Source: Strigamia acuminata
Taxonomy: Eukaryota > Arthropoda > Chilopoda > Geophilomorpha > Linotaeniidae
Length of the DNA stretch: 64,000 nucleotides
NCBI GenBank assembly: GCA_949358305.1
Contig: OX442314.1
Span: 10,843,060-10,907,059 of the forward strand
Reading direction: 5' to 3'
The notes under the pieces were generated by a model that saw only the letters and a program-made list of their open reading frames with translations, was not told the origin of the DNA and ran no database searches. Positions within the stretch are counted from its first letter, which is position 1. Each line of letters opens with the position of its first letter. Below are positions 55,352 through 64,000 of this stretch, piece by piece. Both the position numbers and the translations under genes were made by a program.

Positions 55352-55458
55352 GATATGGAATTCAAAAAAAATGTGTTGTTGAATTGTAAAAATAAAAATA
55401 TTCATTATTACTTTACAATAATAGTTTTGCCTGCTTTAAACGTCACAATTGTAAATTA

Positions 55459-55723
55459 TACCACAGTCCAATAATAAATGTTGCTAAATTAAGGCTTTGT
55501 CTAATTTCTCAATCGCAGTACTTCAAAGATAAAAAATATGACACTAGATGTCCCACACCTTACACAGTTTTTCTGTTCACCCGTATCCCTGCTTAAACCG
55601 AAGTTTTTTGCTACTACAGAGTGGAGTTATTTTCTTTTTTTATTCTTACGAACAGCCTTAATTTAGCAACATTTATTGATTTACTGTAATTATAATTTTG
55701 CTTTATTTTACTAGCAAAATTTG
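55459..55723. mobile_element. MITE, duplicate
   Basis: Duplicate of 36,675-36,939. Perfect 24-bp terminal repeats at 55,473-55,496 and 55,654-55,677. Confidence 0.6.
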
Positions 55724-55876
55724 AATTTAACGTAACTCACTATCGCGCATCTGTATTCTTGCCACTCTAGCCAGGCGTGAGTAGTGCATCTGGACACTGC
55801 TTTGCCATTTAACAATTGTGGATAGTTGACCATATTATGTCGTTATTTTTTGTATCAACTGGTTAAAATCACGAAC

Positions 55877-56116
55877 GACCAGTACACCGATAAGGGCAGC
55901 GGCGGTTTGCAGAATATCCATTTGGGAGGGTTTATCGTTATTTGTACGATTGAAGATCTTGTTTACTTACCCGCGTGTCCTATTGGATATACTCGTCATT
56001 TTGCCTCGTTTTACGAAAGTTGTGAGATTTTCTATTGCGCGCATTACGGCGCAAAGGCCATTAAAATAGAGTTGCAATTGCTCAAGCCGCCAACTTTTAT
56101 TGAAGGTGAAAGTTAA
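55877..56116 (+). pseudogene. MPEG1-like C-terminal remnant 4, duplicate
   Basis: Duplicate of 37,093-37,332, with no change in the reading frame. Confidence 0.6.
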
Positions 56117-57067
56117 AGTTGTCCGTAAAGTATTGCCGAAAAAATAGCAAGTGTTTGTTGTAAATCTATGTCTTTGATGTAGTTTGATGTACAAAACTGA
56201 ATAAATTAAAAATGTGATCGGGTAAAATGTGTTCTATTTTGTTTGCTTAGTCGATTTGCTTTCATTTTATACTTGTCTCTGTAATCTCTAGTTGAGGTAT
56301 TTTAGTTTCTCTGATTTTGAGTCATTTGTTGGTTCTTTAACTTTAGGTGTGTTTGTTAAATTTTGCAAACATAAAATTCACTTCTCAGTATATTGGATGG
56401 GCACTACTGAGTTTAGTGAAGAGGGAACAGTGTTGTCATTAATTATAAATTCAAAATTCAAAACTTTTCTGTGCTTGATCGAATACTTTTTTCTCAGGTT
56501 TGTTGTGATCGAATACTTTTTTTCCTCAAAGGTGTCAACAAAAATATCTGTAACTTTTTTAAATTTTGTTCAATTTTTTTCATTTTGCTACTAAATTGTA
56601 GCATTTGGCTAGGTCTTTTCAGTGAATAAAATGTTTTGTTCATAAATTATTACTTAAACTGCAAAAAAAATGATTTTGTGTTCAAATGAGCTCATGTGGT
56701 AGCTGATCGAATACTTTTTGCCAGGGGTTGTACGTATATTCTTCATTTTTATAGTTTAATGAAAAAAAAATCTGATTGGGTTTACTAACTTGTAAAACAA
56801 AATGAAAAACATTTAAAATTTAAAATTAACAAAATAAAAACATTATTTTTTTTAAAATTAAATTTGAGTATGGAATATAAATAAAACAAAATAAATAAAA
56901 TATATTAACCGATTCCTTTTTTATATTTCCACTGATATCGGTGGAAATAGTTTTTCCGTTAAATTATCCGTTACATTAGCCACAATAATAATCCAGTGTG
57001 GTTGCGAAATTCAAGAATTAATGCTAAAAAGTTGAAGCACAACTTTAAACTACACAAATACACATTT
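56117..57067. other. Spacer 3' of G8, duplicate
   Basis: Duplicate of 37,333-38,283, including the three GATCGAATACTTTTT copies. No gene seen. Confidence 0.45.
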
Positions 57068-59104
57068 TTAATCCAGATAAGTTTCTATTAAATCTGTTTT
57101 TTCTTCTTGACTATAACCGCTCCTAACCAGCGGAAGACCGCGTTGTATCAAGTAATAAAAAGATATGCACCTCATGCAATAACTGATGTCTTGTGAATTG
57201 ACAACAGAATATTCCACAAATCTTGCCATTAAAAACTCATGATATGCCAAGTTGGAATCTGCGCACAAACTGTAAGCGAGGCAAAAGCAAAATTCCTTGA
57301 ACACAACCATTTCATTTTCCAGTAAAGAATTTCTTTGAGTGACACAAATAAGTTCCAAAAAATCGCTATCCAGCTTTCCAGCTTCACACGTATCGATAAT
57401 TTCAGATATTTTGTAAAAACTAATCAGCACCGGATCTTGAAGGTCTCCAGCTCCCTGCACCTGTTTTTTAATAAAGTCAAATACAATTTTGTTGGTCTCA
57501 AAATTCTCAAACCCCCGCCCAAAAAAACTCGCCAGTCGACACAAACTTTCTTCTAATTCGGATGCAACCGCCTCACTCATTTCTTCGGATGCAATTTCGG
57601 GAAGCCAGTTTCGAAATGAAGCGACATTTTTGCATTCCACTGTTTCGCTGGTGAAGTGATGAATGAGAACCGATTTCTTAATCCTGCTTATATCACTCGC
57701 ATTCGAAAAAGAAAAATTCAAAAATCTATCAAGTTTCGTCCACTTGTTCGCACTTATTTCGTTGTGAAGCAACGTGCGACAGATCTCGTTCGCTAAGTAG
57801 GAACAATGCTCTTTAAAAGTTGTCATTTCACTCTCAGTCGTGATGTATTTATTTGCAATCGACTCCAGAAAATCCCAATGAAAATCATACGTTTTCTTAA
57901 AAAGTAAGTGAGCAACACATTTGTCCAAAATGATTATTCTCTTTTTGATGTCCGTATCGTTAAGCAATAATAAATGGAAATTATCAAAATCTTGCATCTC
58001 GCAAAGCATGTAGTGCATGAACGAATATTCAAGCTCGTAACAACAATTCCTCATTTCCTCGGGAGCATTTCTCCAAAAACGAATCAAACACACCTTCACT
58101 CTGTCTCGTTTGGACCAAGAACGTTGAACAGACATGCTCATCGCGTCATAGAAGTGGTCACCCGACACGAACAGGTTTAGAACGCGGCTAGACTTGGGCG
58201 TGAACGAATGCGTGTGCAAAAAATGTATCAGTACGGGTGCGAGAGGTTTCAATCCTAAGAATTCCGAAGACAAAATGGTCCTCATTTGATGCTCGTCCAT
58301 CTCACCAAGTAGAAAGTTTATGATGCCAATCTCGAATGTGCAGGAACAATCTTTGTCGTGTGTGTCATCCTCGAAGTGTGAAAGCAAGTCTTCCAATTTA
58401 CTTTTTTCCCGGATTAGCAGCTTGATGATCGCATTTCTTTTGTACGGTGTCATGAGTGACCAAAAATACTCAACGCCACATTGGTTTGCGTGGTCTATGG
58501 AGAGGGAAAACATTTTGACTTTCATGTTGAAAGGAATCTTCGAAGAGTCAGTTTTAATCGTCATCCTTTTCCAATATTTGTACATAATCGTTTTTAAGTC
58601 TGAGTCCTTTTGTTTGTCGAAAATCTTTTTCCAAATGTTGCCACATTCGTTCGAAATATCTTCCACGACATCTGCGATGCAACAGACGACGGCGAGGCTG
58701 AATCTGGATTCGAACGTCCATTCTTGTAACTCTGAGAGAACTCTTGCTGTTTTGGTCATGTCCAGTTGTCCATATATTGACCATTTCGTGCGTTGGATAA
58801 TGCTTTTCGCTAATTGTCCATCGCCAATAAAAACGTGGGAAAATAAGAAATTAAGCAATTCCCTCAACTGGTATCCGACGTGCTTCACCAAAGACCTCAA
58901 CATCAATTTTAACTCGTTCGGAATATAAAATTCATCCACTAGTTTAGAAACTGCTTCCTCACATTCTGACCATCGCCTTCGACCACTGTCTGCACTGACT
59001 TTCTTGCTATTTATTTGAATATTGAAATTATACTTCCATAGTAAAACCGAAGTTTCTACCAAGGTGATGTGTTGTAGACTCGGCAAGTCCAAAATGGACT
59101 TCAT
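57068..59104 (-). CDS. G8: chimeric array-family protein, 678 aa
   Basis: MKSILDLPSLQHITLVETSV to EEKTDLIETYLD, uninterrupted. From about codon 125 on it equals G6 apart from a few substitutions (Arg to Lys in YKRNAIIKLL, Arg to Ile in KKRIIILDKC, Lys to Glu in TFKEHCSY). Before that it is a different sequence (SADSGRRRWSECEEA, YQLRELLNFLF, VFIGDGQLAKSIIQRTKW) closest to the G3 pseudogene. The join is near 58,729, where identity with G6 ends abruptly. The protein looks complete. Confidence 0.85.
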   Translation of the reverse strand: MKSILDLPSLQHITLVETSVLLWKYNFNIQINSKKVSADSGRRRWSECEEAVSKLVDEFYIPNELKLMLRSLVKHVGYQLRELLNFLFSHVFIGDGQLAKSIIQRTKWSIYGQLDMTKTARVLSELQEWTFESRFSLAVVCCIADVVEDISNECGNIWKKIFDKQKDSDLKTIMYKYWKRMTIKTDSSKIPFNMKVKMFSLSIDHANQCGVEYFWSLMTPYKRNAIIKLLIREKSKLEDLLSHFEDDTHDKDCSCTFEIGIINFLLGEMDEHQMRTILSSEFLGLKPLAPVLIHFLHTHSFTPKSSRVLNLFVSGDHFYDAMSMSVQRSWSKRDRVKVCLIRFWRNAPEEMRNCCYELEYSFMHYMLCEMQDFDNFHLLLLNDTDIKKRIIILDKCVAHLLFKKTYDFHWDFLESIANKYITTESEMTTFKEHCSYLANEICRTLLHNEISANKWTKLDRFLNFSFSNASDISRIKKSVLIHHFTSETVECKNVASFRNWLPEIASEEMSEAVASELEESLCRLASFFGRGFENFETNKIVFDFIKKQVQGAGDLQDPVLISFYKISEIIDTCEAGKLDSDFLELICVTQRNSLLENEMVVFKEFCFCLAYSLCADSNLAYHEFLMARFVEYSVVNSQDISYCMRCISFYYLIQRGLPLVRSGYSQEEKTDLIETYLD

Positions 59105-59254
59105 GACTTGAAATTTAAAAAAGAATGTGTTGTTGAATTGTAAAAATAAAAATATTGATTATTACTTTACAATAATAGTCTTGCCTGCTTTAAACGTCAC
59201 AATTGTAAATTTAACATAACTCACTATCGCGCATATTCTTGCCACTCTATAGCT

Positions 59255-59507
59255 ACCGTCTTACCCCGAAAATAAGACCATGGTGTTGTATTCGAATATA
59301 ATTCCACTCTGGTGTTGTATTCTTTTCAAAAAAGTAAAATTGTTATTTACTCTTAATAATTTGTATTCATTACGATGATTAAAAAACAAAAAAAGATATA
59401 TAAATTAACAAAAGCAACAATATACTGTAGTTTTAAATATTTTTATACAAATCTGAATATAACACCATGGTGTTGTATTTGAAAACAATCAAAAATCCGA
59501 ATATAAC
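59255..59507. repeat. Small repeat with palindromic ccatgg motifs
   Basis: It replaces the usual 5' flank after gccactctatagct. It begins accgtcttaccccgaaaa and carries ccatggtgttgtatt twice (about 59,278 and 59,465). The second copy is part of the palindrome aacaccatggtgtt. No ORF. Looks like a short non-autonomous element; class not determined. Confidence 0.4.
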
Positions 59508-60542
59508 TGATGAGATTCTTTGAGATTGTGTAGGAGCGAAAGGATTGAGTGGCTACGCGTGGTGATGGTCAAAACGGAAGTGCCCGTGTACAATTTTATT
59601 TGCATAAACTACCGTAGGCGCCAGGTGGCGCTACAAAACATGTGGTGACACAGAATATCTCAATACTCCCACTCTGTGGTGACACACATAAAAAACAGTT
59701 ATACATGAATAAAAAAGGTTTAAAAATGGCATGCAAGATAAAATTATTTTTCAGAGATACACAATCCCATTTTTCCCGCACACCATCGGTGTTTTTCCTT
59801 GGCAAGTCCTTTAGTTAGGACATCCGCAATCATGTCATCTGTTCCGACAAATTTTACAACAATGCGTCCGTTTTTGATGACTTCTCGAACAAAGTGATGT
59901 TTTATGTCAATGTGCTTTGTCCGGGAATGATATACCGTGTTCTTTGACAAATTTAGAGCGCCTTGGTTGTCAGAATGCACAATAGTTGGGCTGGTGTTTT
60001 CATCCAATTTCAATTCGTGGATAGCCCGTCTAAGCCATATTGCTTCCTTTGATGCCATTGACAACGACATGTATTCGGCCTCTGTTGACGATTCCGCGAC
60101 CGTTGGTTGTTTTTTGCTTGACCAACTAATTGCTCCGCCAGCTATCGTGTAGACGTATCCTGTGGTTGACCGTCTTGTATCCAGACATCCGGCATGGTCA
60201 GCATCTGTGTAGCCGACTAAAGTTGAGTTTTTTAAATTCCCGTATACCAGTTTGGTATTAATCGTCCCTTTTAGATATCGTAGGATGCGTTTGACTGCAG
60301 TCCAGTGGGCTGATCCAAAGTTGGAGTTGTATCTGCTTACTACTCCCACTGCTTGCGCAATGTCGGGCCTTGTCGCCTGTGCAGCATACAGCAGGCTCCC
60401 GACAGCTTCTTGATATGGGACTCTACTCATTTCGTCCCTTTCTTGAGTGGTCTTAGGTGCCATTTCGTTTGTCAGTCTTCCATTTGGATCCGTTGGTGTG
60501 GCAACAATCGTGCTGTTTTCCATGCCAAAACGTTTTATCACC
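59508..60542 (-). mobile_element. Copia-type element B, 3' end only
   Basis: On the minus strand: the end of pol (60,542-59,744), a non-coding tail, then a short LTR-like stretch TGAGATATTC...CTCATCA (59,662-59,508, about 155 bp). The 5' part is absent because gypsy B begins at 60,543, directly in the copia reading frame. A different family from the copia in G5. Confidence 0.7.
59744..60542 (-). pseudogene. Copia B pol fragment (RT end and RNase H)
   Basis: The frame is open to the gypsy LTR boundary and includes VIKRFGMEN and VPYQEAVGSLLYAAQATRPD (end of RT), then RNase H: VGYTDADHAGCLDTRRSTTGY, AESSTEAEYMSL, HSDNQGALNL, RTKHIDIKHHFVRE and ADVLTKGL. The acidic residues expected for RNase H are present. 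Truncated at the N-terminus by nesting, not by an internal stop. Confidence 0.9.
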
Positions 60543-60721
60543 TGTAATGTCGTAGCTCTGGAACAATGTCAATAAAGTACACGAACACCGTCATTCATAC
60601 TCGATTCCTAAAGTGACTCTTTAATCAAGCTTCATCACCTTTATAGCCTCGGTCACCCTCATTACACAAACACGCCCTCTCGTGGCGACATTCACAAACA
60701 ACCAAACATCACTATATCACA
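60543..60721 (-). repeat. Gypsy B 3' LTR, about 179 bp
   Basis: Minus-strand ends TGTGATATAG...CATTACA. It is bounded by the polypurine tract on one side and copia coding sequence on the other. Very short compared with gypsy A. Confidence 0.75.
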
Positions 60722-60816
60722 TCCCTTCCCCCTCACAATGACATAAGCTATTTCATAACAAGTTCGGAATCAACATCACTATATACATCATAAAATTAGC
60801 AAATCAAGTATCAAGT

Positions 60817-63800
60817 TCATTTTCGTTTCTTTGTCGCTTTCGCATTCGTGTATCGATCTGGTTCTCGTCGCTCACGTACTGGCCTCATTCGCTCCGGAAT
60901 CACTGGTTGTTGTTCACCGGCCTGCTGGGCAACCGACTGCTGGACATCAACGTGTTGCTGCTCTTCCACTCTCTCATCCAACCTCTCCTCCTCCTCCAAC
61001 ACCGACTGTTCCGTTTCATCATCTCCCGGCTCATCGGACTCACCATCCACATCTCGTTCCATCTTTTTAAAGAACGAGGAATTCCTCACCACCTGGTACT
61101 GTCCTCGTTTTGCCGTGATTCGTGAACCTTCAACCTTCACCACTGTCAACAACTCAGGATCATAAGGGGTCATTAACTTATTCAATTTTCGCCTTTTTAC
61201 TAACACTTGGTCTCCAACCATCAAACCATGCGAGCACGTTCTCCTCCGTCTATCTGCCTTCACCTTCATCCTTTCCTTCTCGCTCTCATCTCGCTGTCTC
61301 ACCACCTCATCATTCATTTTCCCAAAATTCTGCGGCAGTCTAGTCTGTAACGCTCGCTGGTACAGCAAATTCGCTGGTGCCACCCCTGTTGTCGAATGTG
61401 GGGTCGCTCGATAATTCAATAGGAATTCATGAATCTCTTTATTCCATACTCTCCCCTCCGTCACAGCTGTCAGTACTGCCTTATTTAAAGTTCGCATCAT
61501 CCGCTCCACTTCTCCATTCGCCTCGGGCCACAGCGGAGTCACTCTTCTATGTCGGATTCCAAAACCTTCCATAAAACCCCGTACCTCCTCCGACGCAAAC
61601 GGAGGACCGTTATCCGACTTAATTTCCTCCGGGATCCCCAACTCCGCAAATCTCTTCTCGAGAACCGGTATTATCGTTCTCGCTGCTGTTGAATTCACCT
61701 CGTCCACGAATGGAAAACGTGAGTATTCGTCCACCGTCACCAATAACATTCTGCCATCTGGAAACGGTCCTAGAAAATCTATCGCCAACCTCTGCCATGG
61801 CCTCTCTGGCAGCACAGTCATCTGTAACGGTTCCCTCCTCATGACCACCAAACTGGCCTGACACGGCACACATTGTGCAATTCTCTTCTCTACCCGACTG
61901 TCAATGCCTGGAAACCACACCTTTTCTCTCAATAACCTCTTAGTTTTCACCACCCCTTGGTGCCCTCTATGAGCGAGCTCCACCACCCTTGACCTCAACG
62001 ACTCCGGAATCAGAATTCGATCACCTCGCAACAACACACCATCTTCCGTACTCGTTATCTCATCTCTCATCGTCGTAAACGGTCTCAAACGTTCATCTTT
62101 CCACACTTCCTCCTCTCCCACTCCATACAAAGCTTTCCTCAACAGCTGTAGAGTCCCATCTGCCACAGTCTCTCGAATCACTTCCTCTCTCGTCATCGTC
62201 ACCGGCAAACGCGTTTCCGCCACAAAATTCACATAACGTTCCACTACTCTCTCTGTCGAACCACCCTGTGCTCCCGGATGCCGTGATAAATAATCACTCG
62301 GGTTCGTGGCTCCTGCTGTATGTCGGACCTCGAATTCGTATTGTTGTATGCGGAGACACAGACGTTCGATCCTCGCCGATGGTCTTGCTCTACGGTTGCT
62401 AAAGATGCTAACCAACGGCTTATGATCAGTAAAAATCACAAACACCGTACCATATAAATACAAATAGAAATGTTCCACCGACCAAACAACCGCAAGCGTT
62501 TCTTTCTCTATTTGTGAATATCGTGTTTCCACTTCCGTTAATGCTCTACTAGCGTACGCAACGACTCGCGGCTCTCCTTCTCCCTCTCGCAGCTGCGCCA
62601 AAATCGCGCCTAACTCATACGGACCAGCATCGACCGTCAGATGTAACTTTGCCGTCGCATCGTAGTAAGCCAAAATCTCCTTATTGCTCAATTCCCGTTT
62701 CACATAATCCCATGCAGTCTGATGGTCTGATCCCCACGCGAACACGGCACTCTTCTTCGTCAAGTCCCTCAACACCTTCGTTTTGTCCGCCATGTTACGC
62801 ACAAATCGCGCGCAATAAACAATCATCCCGAGCAAACTTTTAACCTCCGCCGCATTCTTTGGTGTTTCCATCTTAACCACCGCTTCCACTTTCTTTGGAT
62901 CCACAGCAATGCCTCGCTCCGAAAACACATGTCCGAAAAATGTTAACTCCTTCTTTCCAAACTCACACTTCTGCTTGTTTAGAGTGAGCTTCTTCTCTTT
63001 CAGTTTTCGCAACACTCCGTGCAACGCCACCCCATGGTCGCTATCTTTCTTTCCAACCACGAAAATGTCATCCATAATATTTATGGTGTTATCCACCTCT
63101 TCAATCACCTTTTCCACGGAGTCTTGGAAAATCTCTGGCGCCGAATTCACACCGAAACCCAGCCGCTTAAAACGAAACAGACCCACATGGGTCGCAAAAA
63201 CCATGTATTGACGCGATACTTCATCTAATTCCAACTGGTGAAATCCATGGTTTAAATCCAACTTCGAGAACACCGTTGCTCCCTCGGCCATAGAAATAAG
63301 ATCCTCCAGACGCGGGGACGTGTGCCTAACCCTCTTGATCGCCCGGTTCACCTCTCTCGCGTCCATGCAAATCCGGATCGCGTCTGGATCCGGGTCCTTC
63401 GGTTTGTCAACAACGTGTATCGGTGAGATCCATGACGTGGGCCCCATCGACTCGTCCACCCGTTCGATGATATCCATATCCACTAGCCGCTTCAACTCCT
63501 TTTCCACCTTCCGTCGTAAATTGAATGGTAATGGCCTATACCTTTGAGCCACTGGCGGCACCGACTCGTCCACATGCAAATGAACTTGCCGACCAACCAA
63601 CTTCCCTACTCCACAAAACAATTCCGGGTATTGGTGCTCTATCTGCTCTGTCAAATTCCCTTGTTCGATGCTGTTAACCTCTCCGATCACTCCCAACCGA
63701 CGCGCTGTCCGATAACTTAATAAAGACTCACCCGGACGATCAACCACAAACAAATCCACCACCGCATCTTCACCTTCCTTAACCTCCAACTTCGTTCTCA

Positions 63801-63999
63801 TCCGACCCAATAAGGGCAATGGCTCCGTCACTCCATATGGCAGCAATCGAACATCACTCTTCCTCAACTCCGGTGCTGGTTTCAGTTGCTTGAAAAACTC
63901 TCTGCCTAAAATGTCTACTGATGTCCCCGAATCCACTACAAACGAAATTTTTACTTTCTGTTTTCCCATCAGCAACTCCACCCTCGGCATTCCTTTCTG
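60817..63999 (-). CDS. Gypsy B pol polyprotein, 1,057+ aa, open at the window edge
   Basis: The frame is still open at the right edge, so Met at 63,990 is probably not the true start. Order: retropepsin VVDSGTSVDIL (about residue 18); RT with SKLDLNHGFHQ, FGVNSAPEIFQ and NIMDDIFVVG (about 300; Ile-Met replaces the aromatic position of the usual Y.DD); RNase H with HLTVDAGPYELGAIL (about 452) and the IEKETLAVVWSVEHF block; integrase zinc region HRGHQ...CVPCQA (about 675-710); catalytic D (AIDFLGP), D (SDNGPPF) and E (NGEVERMMRTL), at about 737, 793 and 828; and a basic C-terminal tail. Uninterrupted, so potentially functional. The integrase wording resembles the K02A2.6-like gypsy group. Confidence 0.93.
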   Translation of the reverse strand, partial: QKGMPRVELLMGKQKVKISFVVDSGTSVDILGREFFKQLKPAPELRKSDVRLLPYGVTEPLPLLGRMRTKLEVKEGEDAVVDLFVVDRPGESLLSYRTARRLGVIGEVNSIEQGNLTEQIEHQYPELFCGVGKLVGRQVHLHVDESVPPVAQRYRPLPFNLRRKVEKELKRLVDMDIIERVDESMGPTSWISPIHVVDKPKDPDPDAIRICMDAREVNRAIKRVRHTSPRLEDLISMAEGATVFSKLDLNHGFHQLELDEVSRQYMVFATHVGLFRFKRLGFGVNSAPEIFQDSVEKVIEEVDNTINIMDDIFVVGKKDSDHGVALHGVLRKLKEKKLTLNKQKCEFGKKELTFFGHVFSERGIAVDPKKVEAVVKMETPKNAAEVKSLLGMIVYCARFVRNMADKTKVLRDLTKKSAVFAWGSDHQTAWDYVKRELSNKEILAYYDATAKLHLTVDAGPYELGAILAQLREGEGEPRVVAYASRALTEVETRYSQIEKETLAVVWSVEHFYLYLYGTVFVIFTDHKPLVSIFSNRRARPSARIERLCLRIQQYEFEVRHTAGATNPSDYLSRHPGAQGGSTERVVERYVNFVAETRLPVTMTREEVIRETVADGTLQLLRKALYGVGEEEVWKDERLRPFTTMRDEITSTEDGVLLRGDRILIPESLRSRVVELAHRGHQGVVKTKRLLREKVWFPGIDSRVEKRIAQCVPCQASLVVMRREPLQMTVLPERPWQRLAIDFLGPFPDGRMLLVTVDEYSRFPFVDEVNSTAARTIIPVLEKRFAELGIPEEIKSDNGPPFASEEVRGFMEGFGIRHRRVTPLWPEANGEVERMMRTLNKAVLTAVTEGRVWNKEIHEFLLNYRATPHSTTGVAPANLLYQRALQTRLPQNFGKMNDEVVRQRDESEKERMKVKADRRRRTCSHGLMVGDQVLVKRRKLNKLMTPYDPELLTVVKVEGSRITAKRGQYQVVRNSSFFKKMERDVDGESDEPGDDETEQSVLEEEERLDERVEEQQHVDVQQSVAQQAGEQQPVIPERMRPVRERREPDRYTNAKATKKRK

Positions 64000-64000
64000 C

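Larger units (their letters stand above)
43743..58729. repeat. Segmental duplication, copy 2
   Basis: Partner of 20,210-39,945 without copia. Fixed differences noted: one base in the G4 flank, one in a g/a run near 44,349, the nonsense change at 48,824, and a few in G8. Near-identity implies a very recent duplication, or two haplotypes placed in tandem by the assembler. Confidence 0.9.
60543..64000 (-). mobile_element. Ty3/gypsy element B, nested in copia B, runs off the window
   Basis: 3' LTR (60,543-60,721), a polypurine tract on the minus strand (rc of cccttccccctc, 60,723-60,734), then pol. The 5' LTR and gag lie beyond 64,000. Confidence 0.9.

Noticed and set aside
20210-58729. A second independent BEL insertion at 46.4 kb
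   Set aside because: Same target site, same TSD, same six stops and the same flanks for many kb show one insertion copied by the block duplication.
1-64000. CRISPR arrays, operons, bacterial or phage genes
   Set aside because: Nothing of the kind is present. Repeats are dispersed eukaryotic transposons and paralogous genes, and there is no tRNA or rRNA gene that I can support by eye.

Overview
The window is eukaryotic, AT-rich and almost entirely multicopy. It is a tandem array of one uncharacterised, intronless protein family, all on the minus strand, about 680-730 residues per copy. It is filled with LTR retrotransposons of three superfamilies (Ty3/gypsy, BEL/Pao, Ty1/copia), small inverted-repeat elements, and plus-strand remnants that I read as the C-terminal part of a macrophage-expressed gene 1 / perforin-2 (MPEG1) type gene. 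BEL/Pao elements, tRNA-iMet-primed copia and MPEG1 together point to an invertebrate animal. The opening motif of the family (LPSL.H...) and its FWR..P segment remind me of large uncharacterised families in spider genomes, so an arachnid is my best guess. That is inference from memory and was not checked.

Layout. 1-7796: 3' part of a Ty3/gypsy element (pol, a downstream Cys-rich ORF behind a possible intron, a 1.74 kb LTR). 7858-20447: family copies G1, G2, G3 (wrecked by an internal inversion) and G4, separated by truncated family relics, MPEG1 remnants and a mariner-like foldback element. 20448-29760: spacer, a family relic and an MPEG1 remnant split by BEL element 1. 29761-36567: family copy G5, cut by a young intact copia element. 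36568-43980: a MITE, MPEG1 remnants and copies G6 and G4'. 43981-59104: second copy of the 20.2-39.9 kb block (BEL element 2, G7 = uninterrupted G5, G8 = chimeric G6). 59250-64000: a small repeat, the 3' end of a second copia element, and a Ty3/gypsy element (minus strand) inserted into that copia element and running off the window.

History read from the sequence: (1) a unit of family gene plus convergent MPEG1-like gene was amplified, and the MPEG1-like partner decayed to C-terminal fragments; (2) BEL inserted into one MPEG1 remnant (TSD gtacg); (3) about 15 kb was duplicated at an offset of 23,533 bp; (4) copia then inserted into only one copy of G5 (TSD gtcat, identical LTRs), leaving the empty site in G7. 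Seven family copies (G1, G2, G4, G6, G4', G7, G8) still have full open reading frames although the DNA around them is decayed, which suggests selection on the protein. Its function is unknown. The near-identical blocks could also be two haplotypes joined by the assembler, so long reads across 39.9-43.8 kb matter.
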